Notes: a model not told the origin generated them from the letters alone. Shown: positions 32,867-44,448, counted from the first letter of the stretch. The stretch: DNA of 64,000 bases from an uncultured Sphingomonadaceae bacterium (GCA_903871605.1 CAIQHF010000022.1:1-64000), one strand, 5' to 3'. A program made the numbers and translations.

Positions 32867-34183
32867 ATGATGCGCATCACGATGATCGGAACGGGCTATG
32901 TCGGGCTGGTATCGGGTGCCTGCTTTTCCGATTTCGGCCATGAGGTGATCTGCGTCGACAAGGATCCGGCCAAGATCGCGGCCCTGGAACGGGGTGTGAT
33001 GCCGATCTTCGAGCCCGGCCTCGATGCGCTCGTCGCCGCCAACGCCAAAGCCGGAAGGCTGTCCTTCACCACCGATCTCGCATCCGGCGTGAAGGGAGCG
33101 GAAGCGGTGTTCATCGCGGTCGGAACCCCGTCCAGGCGCGGCGATGGCCATGCCGACCTCAGCTATGTCTTCGCCGCGGTGCGCGAGGTCGCCGCCGCGC
33201 TCGATGGTCCCGCGGTGCTGATCACCAAGTCGACCGTTCCCGTCGGCACCGGCGACGAGGTCGAGCGGATCGTCGCCGAGGTCGCGCCGGACAAGAATAT
33301 CAGCGTCGCCTCCAACCCCGAATTCCTGCGCGAAGGCGCGGCGATCGACGACTTCAAGCGCCCCGACCGCGTCGTGATCGGTACCGACGATGAATCGATC
33401 CGCGGCGTGCTGCGCGCAATCTATCGGCCTTTGTCGCTCAACCAGTCCTCGCCGATCCTGTTCACCGGCCGTCGCACCGCCGAGCTGATCAAATATGCCG
33501 CCAATGCGTTCCTGGCGACCAAGATCACCTTCATCAACGAGATCGCCGATCTCTGCGAGGCGGTCGGCGCCGACGTCCAGGAGGTGTCGCGCGGGATCGG
33601 GATGGACAATCGCATCGGCCGCAAATTCCTCCATGCAGGCCCCGGCTATGGCGGGTCCTGCTTCCCCAAGGACACGCTGGCGCTGCTCAAGACCGCCGAC
33701 GACTACGAATCCCCGCTGCGCATCGTCGAGGCCACGATCGCCGCCAACGACGCCCGCAAGCGCGCGATGGGACGAAAGGTCATCAAGGCGATGGGCGGCG
33801 AGGTGCGTGGACGCACCGTCGGCGTGCTCGGACTGACGTTCAAGCCCAATACCGACGACATGCGCGACTCGCCCGCTATCTCGGTGATCCAGACGTTGCA
33901 GGACGCCGGGGCGAAGGTGCGCGCCTTCGATCCCGAGGGCATCGAGCAGGCCAAGCTGGTGCTGACCGGGGTCGAATTCCTCGACGACCCCTATGCGGTC
34001 GCCGACGGCGCCGACGCGCTGGTGATCGTGACCGAGTGGGACGCGTTCCGCGCGCTCAATCTCGGGCGGATCGCCCGCCTGTTGACGACGCCGCTGCTCG
34101 TCGACCTGCGCAACATCTATCCGCCCGAAGACGTCGCGGCGGCCGGGTTGCGCTATCACGGCGTCGGCAAGGCGAGCGCCTAG
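32867..34183 (+). CDS. ugd: UDP-glucose 6-dehydrogenase
   Basis: This 438-residue enzyme oxidises UDP-glucose to UDP-glucuronate with NAD. The N-terminal Rossmann motif is IGTGYVGLVSGACFSDFGH, the catalytic cysteine lies in GPGYGGSCFPKDT, and the C-terminal NAD/UDP domain begins near TVGVLGLTFKPNTDDMRDSP. ATG 32867 and 32870 are adjacent; either may be used. Its stop shares CTAG with the stop of the convergent epimerase gene. With the epimerase it supplies UDP-glucuronate and probably UDP-galacturonate for surface polysaccharide. Confidence 0.93.
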   Translation: MMRITMIGTGYVGLVSGACFSDFGHEVICVDKDPAKIAALERGVMPIFEPGLDALVAANAKAGRLSFTTDLASGVKGAEAVFIAVGTPSRRGDGHADLSYVFAAVREVAAALDGPAVLITKSTVPVGTGDEVERIVAEVAPDKNISVASNPEFLREGAAIDDFKRPDRVVIGTDDESIRGVLRAIYRPLSLNQSSPILFTGRRTAELIKYAANAFLATKITFINEIADLCEAVGADVQEVSRGIGMDNRIGRKFLHAGPGYGGSCFPKDTLALLKTADDYESPLRIVEATIAANDARKRAMGRKVIKAMGGEVRGRTVGVLGLTFKPNTDDMRDSPAISVIQTLQDAGAKVRAFDPEGIEQAKLVLTGVEFLDDPYAVADGADALVIVTEWDAFRALNLGRIARLLTTPLLVDLRNIYPPEDVAAAGLRYHGVGKASA

Positions 34184-35181
34184 CGCGCGATATAGTCTCG
34201 ATACCAGTCCACCCAGATCGGGATGCCGACGTCGATCGGCGTCGAGGGCCGGAATCCGAGGTCGCGCTCGATCGCCGAGATGTCGGCATAGGTGGCCGGC
34301 ACGTCGCCGGGCTGCATCGGCTTGTCGATCCGGACCGCCTGTCGCCCGCAGGCCTGCTCGATCAACGCGATGAGCTTCTCGAGCTCCTCGGCGCGGTTGT
34401 TGCCGATATTGTAGAGTGCATGCGGGCCGAGGCTGCCGCCCGGCTTGACTGCACCGTCATCAGCAGGCGGATGATCGAGCGTCGCAACGATGCCGTCGAC
34501 GATGTCATCGATGAAGGTGAAGTCGCGGCGCATCCGGCCGCCGTTGAATACCTCGATCGGTTCGCCGGCGAGAATCTTCGCGGTGAAGCCCCACACCGCC
34601 ATGTCGGGGCGCCCCCACGGGCCATAGACGGTGAAGAAGCGCAGCCCCGTCTGCGGCAGCCGGTAGAGATGCGCATAGGCTTCGCTCATCAACTCGTCCG
34701 CCTTCTTGGTCGCGGCATAGAGCGAGATCGGGAAATCGACGCGCTGCTCGACGCTGAACGGTAGATCGGGGCTGGTGCCGTAGACCGACGACGAGGAGGC
34801 ATAGACGAGATGTGCCGCCTGCCGTTCGCGGGCGAGTTCGAGAATGTTGAGGTGGCCGGTAAGGTTCGAGGCCGCATAGGCGCGCGGATTGGTGATCGAA
34901 TAGCGCACCCCCGCCTGCGCGCCGAGATGGACGATCCGGTCGATGTCGGTCGTCGCCAATGCCGCGGAGAGCGCCTCATGGTCGGAAAAGTCGAGCGCGT
35001 GGAAGACGAAACGCGCGCCCGCCGCCCCGTTCGCGATCGCCGCCAGACGGTCGCGCTTGAGTGCCACCGGATTATAGTCGTTGAGATTGTCGATCCCGAC
35101 CACGCTCTCGCCGCGCGCCAACAGCCGGCGGCTGACATGCGAGCCGATGAAGCCCGCAGCCCCTGTGACGAGAATCGTCAT
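34180..35181 (-). CDS. UDP-glucuronate 4-epimerase-like NAD-dependent epimerase
   Basis: This 333-residue extended SDR begins MTILVTGAAGFIGSHVSRRL and has NLNDYNPVALKRDRL, a segment typical of UDP-glucuronate 4-epimerases (LspL/Cap1J type). The Ser-Tyr-Lys catalytic set lies in ASSSSVYG and the SLYAATKKA stretch. It converts UDP-glucuronate to UDP-galacturonate. The neighbouring ugd makes its substrate. The start at 35181 overlaps the galE stop (ATGA). A dTDP-glucose dehydratase-like alternative is less likely. Confidence 0.85.
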   Translation of the reverse strand: MTILVTGAAGFIGSHVSRRLLARGESVVGIDNLNDYNPVALKRDRLAAIANGAAGARFVFHALDFSDHEALSAALATTDIDRIVHLGAQAGVRYSITNPRAYAASNLTGHLNILELARERQAAHLVYASSSSVYGTSPDLPFSVEQRVDFPISLYAATKKADELMSEAYAHLYRLPQTGLRFFTVYGPWGRPDMAVWGFTAKILAGEPIEVFNGGRMRRDFTFIDDIVDGIVATLDHPPADDGAVKPGGSLGPHALYNIGNNRAEELEKLIALIEQACGRQAVRIDKPMQPGDVPATYADISAIERDLGFRPSTPIDVGIPIWVDWYRDYIAR

Positions 35182-36194
35182 TGTCCTGCGCGCCGCCGCT
35201 CGAGCCCGCGTTCCCACGCGAGCGCGTGCGTCACGATCGTGTCGAGCCGGGCGTAGCGCGGCTGCCAGCCGAACGCTTCGACGATCGCGTCGTTGGCCGC
35301 GACCAGCGCGTCGGGATCACCCGCACGCCGCGGCTCCAATCGGCGCTCGATCACGGCACCGCTCGCCGCTTCGACCGCCGACAGCACCTCGAGCACCGAG
35401 AACCCGCGGCCATAGCCGCAATTGAGCGTATGGATGCGCGTGGGCTCGGCGATCAGCGCCTCGAGCGCGAGAAGATGCGCGGCCGCGAGATCGGACACGT
35501 GGATGTAATCGCGCACGCCGGTGCCGTCCGGCGTATCATAATCGGTGCCGAACACGCTGACATGACCGCGCTTCCCGGTCGCCGCCTCGGTCGCGACCTT
35601 GATCAGGTGCGTCGCCCCCTCGGTCGCCTGCCCGGTTCGGCCGTCGGGATCGGCGCCGGCGACGTTGAAATAGCGCAACGCGCAATAGTTGATCGGATGC
35701 GCCGCCGCGGTATCCCGGAGCATCATCTCGGTCATCAGCTTGGACATGCCATAGGGGTTGATCGGCACGGTAGGCGTATCTTCGCGCACCGGGCTGACCT
35801 CGGGCACGCCGTAGGTCGCGGCGGTCGACGAGAAGATGAAGTGGCGCACCCCACCCGCGACCGCGGCGGCCAACAGCGTTCGACTGTTGCTCGTGTTGTT
35901 GCCGTAATATTTCAGCGGATCGGCGACCGATTCGGGCACGACCACGGAGCCGGCGAAATGCATGATCGCGCCGATCGAAAAAGTCGCCAATGTCCGCGCC
36001 ACCGTCTCGGCGTCGCCGACGTCGCCCTCGACGAATGTCGCGCGGGGGTCGACCGCCCAGCGAAAGCCGGTGACCAGATTGTCGAGCACGATCACCGGCC
36101 AGTCCGCGTCGAGCAGCGCCAGCACGGCATGGCTGCCGATATATCCGGCACCGCCGGTGACCAATATGGGAAAGCGATCGATCACCATCGTCAT
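35178..36194 (-). CDS. galE: UDP-glucose 4-epimerase
   Basis: This 338-residue enzyme interconverts UDP-glucose and UDP-galactose. The N-terminal NAD motif is VTGGAGYIGSHAVLALL; the catalytic YxxxK is in NPYGMSKLMTE, with SSTAATYG upstream. VRDYIHVSDLAAAH and HTLNCGYGRGFSVLEV are family blocks. Its ATG at 36194 overlaps the S9 peptidase stop (ATGA), and its own stop overlaps the next start, making a three-gene coupled run. The gene sits in a nucleotide-sugar cluster with ugd. Confidence 0.93.
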   Translation of the reverse strand: MTMVIDRFPILVTGGAGYIGSHAVLALLDADWPVIVLDNLVTGFRWAVDPRATFVEGDVGDAETVARTLATFSIGAIMHFAGSVVVPESVADPLKYYGNNTSNSRTLLAAAVAGGVRHFIFSSTAATYGVPEVSPVREDTPTVPINPYGMSKLMTEMMLRDTAAAHPINYCALRYFNVAGADPDGRTGQATEGATHLIKVATEAATGKRGHVSVFGTDYDTPDGTGVRDYIHVSDLAAAHLLALEALIAEPTRIHTLNCGYGRGFSVLEVLSAVEAASGAVIERRLEPRRAGDPDALVAANDAIVEAFGWQPRYARLDTIVTHALAWERGLERRRAGQ

Positions 36195-38113
36195 TGCCCC
36201 TTCAGATAGCGGTCGAACCACGCGATCGTACGCTGACGTGCATCGGCGACATGCTCGGGCGCGCGAATGCCGTGCCCCTCGTCGGGATAGATGATCAGGC
36301 TGGTCGCCACGCCGGCCGCCTTGAGCCCGTTCCAATATTCGACCGATTGGCTCGGTGGCACTTCGATATCGCGCTCGCCCACCGTGATCAGCGTCGGCGT
36401 GCGCGCCTGCTTGATCGTGCGGATCGCCGAGATATCCCAATAGGCCTGCGGATCGTCATAGGCCGACTTGCCGAAATAGGGGATCATCCAGGCGTTGATG
36501 CCGTTCGTGCCATAATAGCTGATCCAATCGGATAGCCCCGCCGCCGCGACGATCGCCTTGAAGCGATGCGTCTGCGTATTGGCCCACATCGACATGAACC
36601 CGCCATAGGAACCGCCCATCATGCCGAGCCGCGAATCGTCGATCGGCGCGGCGGCTTCGGCGGCATCGATACCGGCGAGAATGTCCCTCAGATCGCCGCC
36701 GCCGAAATCGCGGCGATTGGCGACGGTAAACGCCTCGCCCTGTCCGTAGCTGCCGCGCGGATTGGGGAAGAACACCCAATAACCCGCCTTGACGAGCCCG
36801 GCGAGCGGGCCCTGCCAGATGAAAGTCGGCACCGTCGCCGCCGCGGGGCCGCCGTGCACCACGGTGATCATCGGCGCCCGGGCCGATGGCGCATACGCAC
36901 CGCGCGGCGCGACCAGCCAGCCTTGCACGTCGCTGCCGCCGCTCTGCCATGTCAGACTGCGCGCAGCGACGATCGGTGCGAAGCCGTCATTGTCATGGCT
37001 GATCTGTTTCGGTGCCGACGGAGGCCCGACGACGATCGCCGGCCCATGGTCGAAATCCTGCGTAACCGTCGCTATCGTGCCGGTGCGCGCGAACGCCACC
37101 TTGGCATCTGCCGCCGAAAGGCTCGCCGCCGCCGTCCAGAGCGGTGTGCCGGCACCCCTCGCCGGGTCGATCGGGACGATCACCGCCTGCGATCCGATCA
37201 GCGCGGTGGCCCGCAATCCGCTCGCCGTCCAAGCGAGCGAGGTGAAGCTGCCCTTAAAGTGCGGCGTGATGTCGCTCGCTACGCCACCGGCGAGCGGCAC
37301 CGTCCAGACATCGCCGCCCACCGATCCGTAATCGCTCATCAGCCCGCCGATGAACGCGACTGACCTCCCGTCGGGCGACACGCGCGGGAAATCGACCTGT
37401 GTCGCGGGCTGCGCGATCCTTCGCATGCCGCCGGTCGCGATATCGATCGCGTCGATCGTAGCCACCCACCAATTGGCATCGCCATTGCCCGGCGCGGTGG
37501 TGGCGACGAAGCCGCCTCCATCGGGGAGCCAATCATATTCGTACACGAACCGGTCTGCGGGCGAGACGATCCTGAGCGCACCGCCCGTAGCCGGCACGAT
37601 CGCGATGCGCTGTTCGTCATCGGTCTGCCCGATTTCGCCGACTTCGCGGATTCCGGCCTGCGTCGCCCCGGTCTCCTTGCGCGCGCCGATCGTGACGAGC
37701 AGCGCGATACGCGTGCCGTCGGCGGACCAGCGCGGCATCGCGGCCAGGCCATGTACCGTTGCCAGCCGGCGCGGCGCGCGGGCGCCGGGCGTTTGCACCA
37801 TCAGCGTCGCCGTGCCGGCCGCCTTGTCGCGGACGACGAAGGCCAGCTGGCCGGCCGGACCGAAGCTCAGCCCGGAATAGCCGCAGCTGTGGCACGGATC
37901 GAGCGTCGCCAAGACGTGACCGTCGCCGGCTGCGCGGACGACGATGACGCCCGGCGCGATCTGCGGCGCGTCCGGCTCCGCCGCGCTCTCGACGCTGGCC
38001 ACGCGGTCGCCGGCGGGCGCCAGCGCCAGGTCGGCATATTGGTGGAGCGGCTGCGCCGATGCGGACGTGCCCGCGACGAGCAGCGAAACAAGCAGGCCAT
38101 ATTGCGCGCGCAC
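36191..38113 (-). CDS. secreted S9 family prolyl-oligopeptidase-like peptidase
   Basis: This 640-residue peptidase has an N-terminal signal peptide (GLLVSLLVAGTSASAQ), a beta-propeller region (residues about 30-390) and a C-terminal alpha/beta-hydrolase domain. The nucleophile is in GMMGGSYGGFMSMW, the acid in TVGERDIEVPP and the His in YPDEGHGIR. GTG 38113 follows GGAAAGGA; the open frame extends far upstream antisense to acs, which is not part of this gene. It cleaves peptides after import or in the periplasm. The coupling with galE looks incidental. Confidence 0.88.
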   Translation of the reverse strand: MRAQYGLLVSLLVAGTSASAQPLHQYADLALAPAGDRVASVESAAEPDAPQIAPGVIVVRAAGDGHVLATLDPCHSCGYSGLSFGPAGQLAFVVRDKAAGTATLMVQTPGARAPRRLATVHGLAAMPRWSADGTRIALLVTIGARKETGATQAGIREVGEIGQTDDEQRIAIVPATGGALRIVSPADRFVYEYDWLPDGGGFVATTAPGNGDANWWVATIDAIDIATGGMRRIAQPATQVDFPRVSPDGRSVAFIGGLMSDYGSVGGDVWTVPLAGGVASDITPHFKGSFTSLAWTASGLRATALIGSQAVIVPIDPARGAGTPLWTAAASLSAADAKVAFARTGTIATVTQDFDHGPAIVVGPPSAPKQISHDNDGFAPIVAARSLTWQSGGSDVQGWLVAPRGAYAPSARAPMITVVHGGPAAATVPTFIWQGPLAGLVKAGYWVFFPNPRGSYGQGEAFTVANRRDFGGGDLRDILAGIDAAEAAAPIDDSRLGMMGGSYGGFMSMWANTQTHRFKAIVAAAGLSDWISYYGTNGINAWMIPYFGKSAYDDPQAYWDISAIRTIKQARTPTLITVGERDIEVPPSQSVEYWNGLKAAGVATSLIIYPDEGHGIRAPEHVADARQRTIAWFDRYLKGQ

Positions 38114-38266
38114 GAAAATCCTTTCCGCAGTCCCCTTAAGACGGCGATAGCATGGCAACCGTCCCGCGCAACGCGCTAGCCGCGCGTGGCCGACGCAATC
38201 GGGCTCTTGCAAGCCGGGGTCGGCGCGATCACAAGCCGGCGCAGCACCAGCAGGAGAGATGCGGCG

Positions 38267-40168
<1,902 letters not shown>

Positions 40169-40231
40169 GCCGTTCAGGAGACGCTAACGCGCTTCTGTCA
40201 CAAGCGCGACGTCCGTCTTCGGGAGTCGCCA

Positions 40232-40774
40232 GTGATCCGATCGTTCCTCTTGGTGCTGCTCGCCGCCGGCGCGATGGGCAGCGCGGCTCTCGCCCAATCG
40301 CAGCCGCGCCCGATGCCCGCCTATCAGGACGATGAATCCTACGGCCAGCCGACGCCGTCCGACGACAATGCGAGCAGCCACGATGCGCGCGCCGAGAGCG
40401 GCTATCCGCGCGATTTCGGCAACCCGCGGACAAAGCAGAGCAACGATCGATCCGATGCGGCGCCGAGCGATCCCTTTGACGGCTATCCGCCGCCACCAAC
40501 GGCCGACCGCGCGGAAGATGCCGCACACCGGGCCGACCGCCGCCGGACCAGCGAGCTCAACCAGCGCGCCCGCGCGCATCCCAAGCCAAGCAACGGCGGG
40601 GACGATTATGCCCGGCAGAGCGCGCAATATCGCGCCGAGCTCGACGAGCACGCCCGCGCGATGCAGAATTATCACGACGCCAACGCACGCTATGCCGAGC
40701 GCATCGCCCGCTGGCGCGCACGCGCCGACGCGTGCGAGGCGGGACAGACCGACGCGTGCGAGGGCCCCGAATAG
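40232..40774 (+). CDS. secreted low-complexity protein, function unknown
   Basis: This 180-residue protein starts at GTG with a clear signal peptide (SFLLVLLAAGAMGSAALAQ). The mature part is rich in Asp, Arg, Pro, Gln and Tyr, with a Cys pair near the C-terminus (ACEAGQTDACEG) that could form a disulfide. The second half looks like a charged coiled coil (RAELDEHARAMQNYHDANAR). No family recognised. It lies between acs and the convergent gntK and is probably a periplasmic or envelope-associated protein. Confidence 0.6.
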   Translation: MIRSFLLVLLAAGAMGSAALAQSQPRPMPAYQDDESYGQPTPSDDNASSHDARAESGYPRDFGNPRTKQSNDRSDAAPSDPFDGYPPPPTADRAEDAAHRADRRRTSELNQRARAHPKPSNGGDDYARQSAQYRAELDEHARAMQNYHDANARYAERIARWRARADACEAGQTDACEGPE

Positions 40775-40776
40775 GC

Positions 40777-41283
40777 TTAGGCGAAGCGCTCGACGATCGT
40801 GGCAAGCGGTAGCGTCGCATCGATCTCCGCCACATCGATCTCGTCCGGCGCAGGCCGTTCCAGCGTCGCGAACTGGGTGGCGACGAGCGACGCGGGCATG
40901 AAATGCCCGGGCCGTCCGGCCACGCGCCGTTCGGCGGTTTCGCGCGTGAGCGCAAGGTAGAGGAAATGGCAGCCGCCCGCGGCGACACGCAGTCGGTCGC
41001 GATAGGCGCGCTTGAGCGCCGAGCAGGCGACCACGACGCCATCCGGATAGCGGACACGATCGGCGAGCACCGCGCCGACCGCGTCGAGCCAGGGCGCGCG
41101 GTCGATATCGTCGAGCGCGATCCCGGCATGCATCTTGGCGACGTTCGCCGCGCTGTGCAGATCGTCGCCGTCGCAGAACGCCACGCCGAACCGGGCAGCG
41201 ATCCCCTGCCCGACGCTGGTCTTGCCCGATCCCGACACGCCCATGACGACCAGCGCGAGCCGCGGAGCGACGTTCGTGCTCAT
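40777..41283 (-). CDS. gntK: gluconokinase
   Basis: This 168-residue kinase has the P-loop GVSGSGKTSVGQG, the substrate-region FCDGDDLHSAANVAKMHAG and VACSALKRAYRDRLR, the standard blocks of GntK-type gluconokinases. It phosphorylates gluconate to 6-phosphogluconate. Its ATG overlaps the gor stop (ATGA), so gor and gntK are coupled. Length is normal. Confidence 0.9.
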   Translation of the reverse strand: MSTNVAPRLALVVMGVSGSGKTSVGQGIAARFGVAFCDGDDLHSAANVAKMHAGIALDDIDRAPWLDAVGAVLADRVRYPDGVVVACSALKRAYRDRLRVAAGGCHFLYLALTRETAERRVAGRPGHFMPASLVATQFATLERPAPDEIDVAEIDATLPLATIVERFA

Positions 41284-42629
41284 TTGAACAGCACGAGTTC
41301 CTCGGCCATCGTCGGATGCAGCGCGATGGTGTCGTCGAACTGCTGTTTGGTCAGCCCCGCCTTTACCGCAACCGCAGCCGCCTGGAGGATTTCAGGCGCA
41401 TCGGGCCCGATCATGTGCAGGCCGATGACCTTGCCTGTCGTGTCGTCGCAAATCATCTTGTAGAGCGAACGCTCGTCGCGATTGGCGAGCACGTTCTTCA
41501 TCGGCTTGAAATCCGACGTATAGACCTTGACGGTGCCGTAGCGCTCCTTGGCCAGCGCCTCGGTGAGCCCCACCGCCGCGATCGGAGGATGGCTGAACAC
41601 CGCGGAGGGAATGCAGTCATAGTCGACGTGACGCGGGTTGCCGCCGAACTGCGTGTCGGCGAATGCATGCCCCTCGCGGATCGCGACGGGGGTGAGCTGG
41701 ACCCGATTGGTGACGTCGCCGACCGCGAAGATCGACGGCACGGTCGAACGGCTGTCCGCGTCGACCTTGATCGCGCCTTCCGCGTCGATCTCGACGCCCA
41801 GCGCCTCGAGGCCCAACCCCTCGCTGTTGGGGCGACGGCCGATCGCGAACAGCACGACGTCGGCCTCGAGCGGCTCGTGGCCGGTCAGATGGCCGACCAG
41901 CGTGCCGTCGTCGCGCTTCTCCAGCCGCTCGAGCGGCGCGTTGAAGCGGAAGTCGATGCCCTTCTTGATCGAGATCTGGAGCAACCGGTCGCGAACGCTG
42001 TCGTCATAGTGGCGCAGGATGTCGGCGCCGCGATTGACGATCGTCACATGCGCACCGAACTCGTTGAAAATACCAGCAAACTCGTTGGCAATATACCCGC
42101 CGCCCGCGATCGCGATCCGCTTGGGGACCGAGTCGAGATGAAAGGCCTCGTTCGAGGTGATGCCAAATTCGGCGCCCGGGCAGGTCGGCACCGCCGGGCG
42201 TGCGCCGGTCGCAATCAGGATGATGCCAGCGCTATGCCGCGTACCGTCGGCAAGCTCGACCTCGTTGGCGCCTGCGACAGTCGCACGCTGGTGAAAGCTG
42301 GTGACGCCATGGCTGTCGAGCGTGTTTTGATAGAGCCCCTCGAGCCGGTCGACGTCGGCGAGGACATGATCGCGCAGCACTTTCCAGTCGAACGCGCAAC
42401 TGTCGGGCACCTGCCAGCCGAAACGCTTGGCATCCTTGAGATCCTCGGCGAAATGCGCGCCATAGACGAGCAGCTTCTTGGGCACGCAGCCACGGATCAC
42501 GCAGGTGCCGCCGACGCGAAACTCCTCGGCCATCGCCACCCTGGCGCCGTGCGCGGCCGCGATCCGCGCGGCGCGGACGCCACCGGAGCCCCCGCCGATC
42601 ACGAACAGGTCGAAGTCATGGTCGGACAT
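41280..42629 (-). CDS. gor: glutathione-disulfide reductase
   Basis: This 449-residue pyridine-nucleotide disulfide oxidoreductase reduces glutathione disulfide with NADPH. It has the FAD motif VIGGGSGGVRAARIAA, the redox-active pair in GGTCVIRGCVPKK and a second nucleotide-binding motif IAGGGYIANEFAG. The active-site His-Glu is in ALHPTMAEELV. ATG 42629 gives normal length; the frame is open for another 95 codons but that stretch is the GGCCCCC repeat translated. The gntK start overlaps its stop. The upstream region contains the heptanucleotide repeat. Confidence 0.92.
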   Translation of the reverse strand: MSDHDFDLFVIGGGSGGVRAARIAAAHGARVAMAEEFRVGGTCVIRGCVPKKLLVYGAHFAEDLKDAKRFGWQVPDSCAFDWKVLRDHVLADVDRLEGLYQNTLDSHGVTSFHQRATVAGANEVELADGTRHSAGIILIATGARPAVPTCPGAEFGITSNEAFHLDSVPKRIAIAGGGYIANEFAGIFNEFGAHVTIVNRGADILRHYDDSVRDRLLQISIKKGIDFRFNAPLERLEKRDDGTLVGHLTGHEPLEADVVLFAIGRRPNSEGLGLEALGVEIDAEGAIKVDADSRSTVPSIFAVGDVTNRVQLTPVAIREGHAFADTQFGGNPRHVDYDCIPSAVFSHPPIAAVGLTEALAKERYGTVKVYTSDFKPMKNVLANRDERSLYKMICDDTTGKVIGLHMIGPDAPEILQAAAVAVKAGLTKQQFDDTIALHPTMAEELVLFK

Positions 42630-42788
42630 CAAGCAAGGCTCCCGGAGGCAGTCCGACGCACAGGCGTGCGCAGGGGGTGGCGCGCATGTAGCGATCCCGG
42701 CTCCAAACGCCAACGCCCCGCCCGAAGAAGCGCCGCTCGCTCGCGCAGGCGGCGGCCCGGAACGGCACGCGGAGCGCTCGCGTCCTCT

Positions 42789-42834
42789 GGCCCCCGGCCC
42801 CCGGCCCCCGGCCCCCGGCCCCCGGCCCCCGGCC
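42789..42834. repeat. heptanucleotide tandem repeat (GGCCCCC, about 6.5 copies)
   Basis: Six perfect GGCCCCC units (42789-42830) and GGCC lie in the space between divergent gor and lepB, about 100 bases before the lepB start. Seven-base units are prone to slip by replication, so copy number could vary and shift promoter spacing. Confidence 0.85.
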
Positions 42835-42937
42835 TGCACGCGGGAAGGCCCGTATTTGTTCCACAACGACGAGAGCCACGCCCCCAGCGGCCGTTCGCGC
42901 GCTTGACCTCGGCCCACGGCTTGCCCAAAGCGCCGAT

Positions 42938-43789
42938 GTGCCCGCCACCTCCCAGACGACGCGAAACCCAGCCCGCGCCACCCACGCGCCCAGCGACTGG
43001 CGGGGTACGATCCGCTTCGTCCTGATCGTCGCGCTGATGGCGCTGGGGCTTCGCTCGTTGGTCGTGATGCCGCGCAGCATCCCGTCCGAGTCGATGATGC
43101 CGCGGCTGCTGGTGGGTGATTATCTGCTCGTTGCGAAATGGCCCTATGGCTGGTCCCGCTTCAGCCTGCCCTGGGCGCCACCCGCGCCGCATGGTCGGCT
43201 GTTGGGCCGCGCACCCTCGCGTGGCGACGTCGTCGTCTTCCGTGCGCCACCCGACGACCATGAGGATTATATCAAGCGGCTGATCGGCTTGCCCGGCGAT
43301 CGCGTCCAGATGCGTCACGGCATGCTGTGGCTCAACGGCAAGCCCGTGCCGCGCGTCCGGATCGCCGATTTCTCGGTCCCGATCGCGGCCAACACCGAAT
43401 GCAGCGTGATCGCCAATGTGCAGGTGCCCTACGGCGCGGGGGCCGACGCCGAGGGCCATCCCGTCTGCCGGTTCGCGCGCTACCGCGAGACGCTGCCGGG
43501 CGGGGTCAGCTACGAGGTGCTCGATCAGGGCGAGACGCCGCAGGACGACACGCCCGTGATCACCGTTCCCGCCGGACATTATTTCATGCTCGGCGACAAC
43601 CGCGACATGTCGGCGGACAGCCGGTTCGCGGCCATCGCCGGTGGCGGCATCGGGATGGTGCCCGCCGAGAATCTCGAGGGTCGCGCGATCGTGACGATCT
43701 TCTCGGTCGATGGGTCGGCGCGTCTGCTCGATCCGGCGACATGGTTGCCCGCGATCCGCCCGGCGCGCATCGGACATGGCTTCCGATGA
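42938..43789 (+). CDS. lepB: signal peptidase I
   Basis: This 283-residue membrane peptidase removes signal peptides from secreted proteins. One transmembrane segment (FVLIVALMALGL) is followed by the catalytic Ser block SIPSESMMPRLLVGDYLLV, the Lys block DYIKRLIGLPGDRV and the late GHYFMLGDNRDMSADSR box. GTG 42938 gives normal length. Its TGA overlaps the rnc ATG (ATGA). The gene heads the conserved lepB-rnc-era run. Expression could be affected by the heptanucleotide repeat upstream. Confidence 0.93.
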   Translation: MPATSQTTRNPARATHAPSDWRGTIRFVLIVALMALGLRSLVVMPRSIPSESMMPRLLVGDYLLVAKWPYGWSRFSLPWAPPAPHGRLLGRAPSRGDVVVFRAPPDDHEDYIKRLIGLPGDRVQMRHGMLWLNGKPVPRVRIADFSVPIAANTECSVIANVQVPYGAGADAEGHPVCRFARYRETLPGGVSYEVLDQGETPQDDTPVITVPAGHYFMLGDNRDMSADSRFAAIAGGGIGMVPAENLEGRAIVTIFSVDGSARLLDPATWLPAIRPARIGHGFR

Positions 43790-44448
43790 GCGCGGCGTTT
43801 CCCGCGCATGTCATCGATGCGATCGGCCACGTGCCGCGCGACGAAAAGCTGTTTCTCGCGGCGCTGACGCATTCGAGCCATGCCGGCGCAAGCTATCAGC
43901 GCCTCGAATTCCTCGGTGACCGCGTGCTTGGTCTGGTGATGGGCGAATGGCTGTTCGAGCTTTTCCCCGATGAACCCGAAGGCAAGCTGTCGCGGCGGCT
44001 CAATGCGCTGGTCTCGGGCGATACCTGTGCGGAGATCGCGCGTGATCTCGATCTCGGCCCCCATCTGCGGCTGGGCAAGCAGGCGCGCGACGATGGCGCG
44101 CAGCATAGCAGCTATGTGCTCGGCGACATTGTCGAGGCGCTGATCGGCGCGCTCTTCCTCGAGGCGGGGCTCGACGGTGCGCGTGCCTTCGTCCGCCGCG
44201 TCTGGGGCGACCGCGTCCATCTCGACAAGGCGCCGAAACATCCCAAGGCCGAGCTGCAGGAATTCGCCGCCGCCAAGCAATGGCGTCCGCCGATCTACGA
44301 AATCGCGTCGCGCTCGGGTCCGCATCACGCGCCCAGGTTCGTCGTCACCGTCACTATCCCCGGCCGCGCCACCGCCGAGGGCCACGGCACTTCCAAGCAG
44401 GAGGCCGAGACCGAGGCGGCACGCGCGATGCTGGAGCAGGTGAAGTGA
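43786..44448 (+). CDS. rnc: ribonuclease III
   Basis: This 220-residue endonuclease cleaves double-stranded RNA in rRNA and mRNA processing. The catalytic signature QRLEFLGDRVLGLVMGEWLF lies near residue 40, a second acidic pair is near LGDIVEALIGALF, and the C-terminal double-stranded-RNA-binding domain is visible (PKAELQEFAAAKQW, then SKQEAETEAARAML). ATG 43786 overlaps the lepB stop. Confidence 0.94.
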   Translation: MSAAFPAHVIDAIGHVPRDEKLFLAALTHSSHAGASYQRLEFLGDRVLGLVMGEWLFELFPDEPEGKLSRRLNALVSGDTCAEIARDLDLGPHLRLGKQARDDGAQHSSYVLGDIVEALIGALFLEAGLDGARAFVRRVWGDRVHLDKAPKHPKAELQEFAAAKQWRPPIYEIASRSGPHHAPRFVVTVTIPGRATAEGHGTSKQEAETEAARAMLEQVK

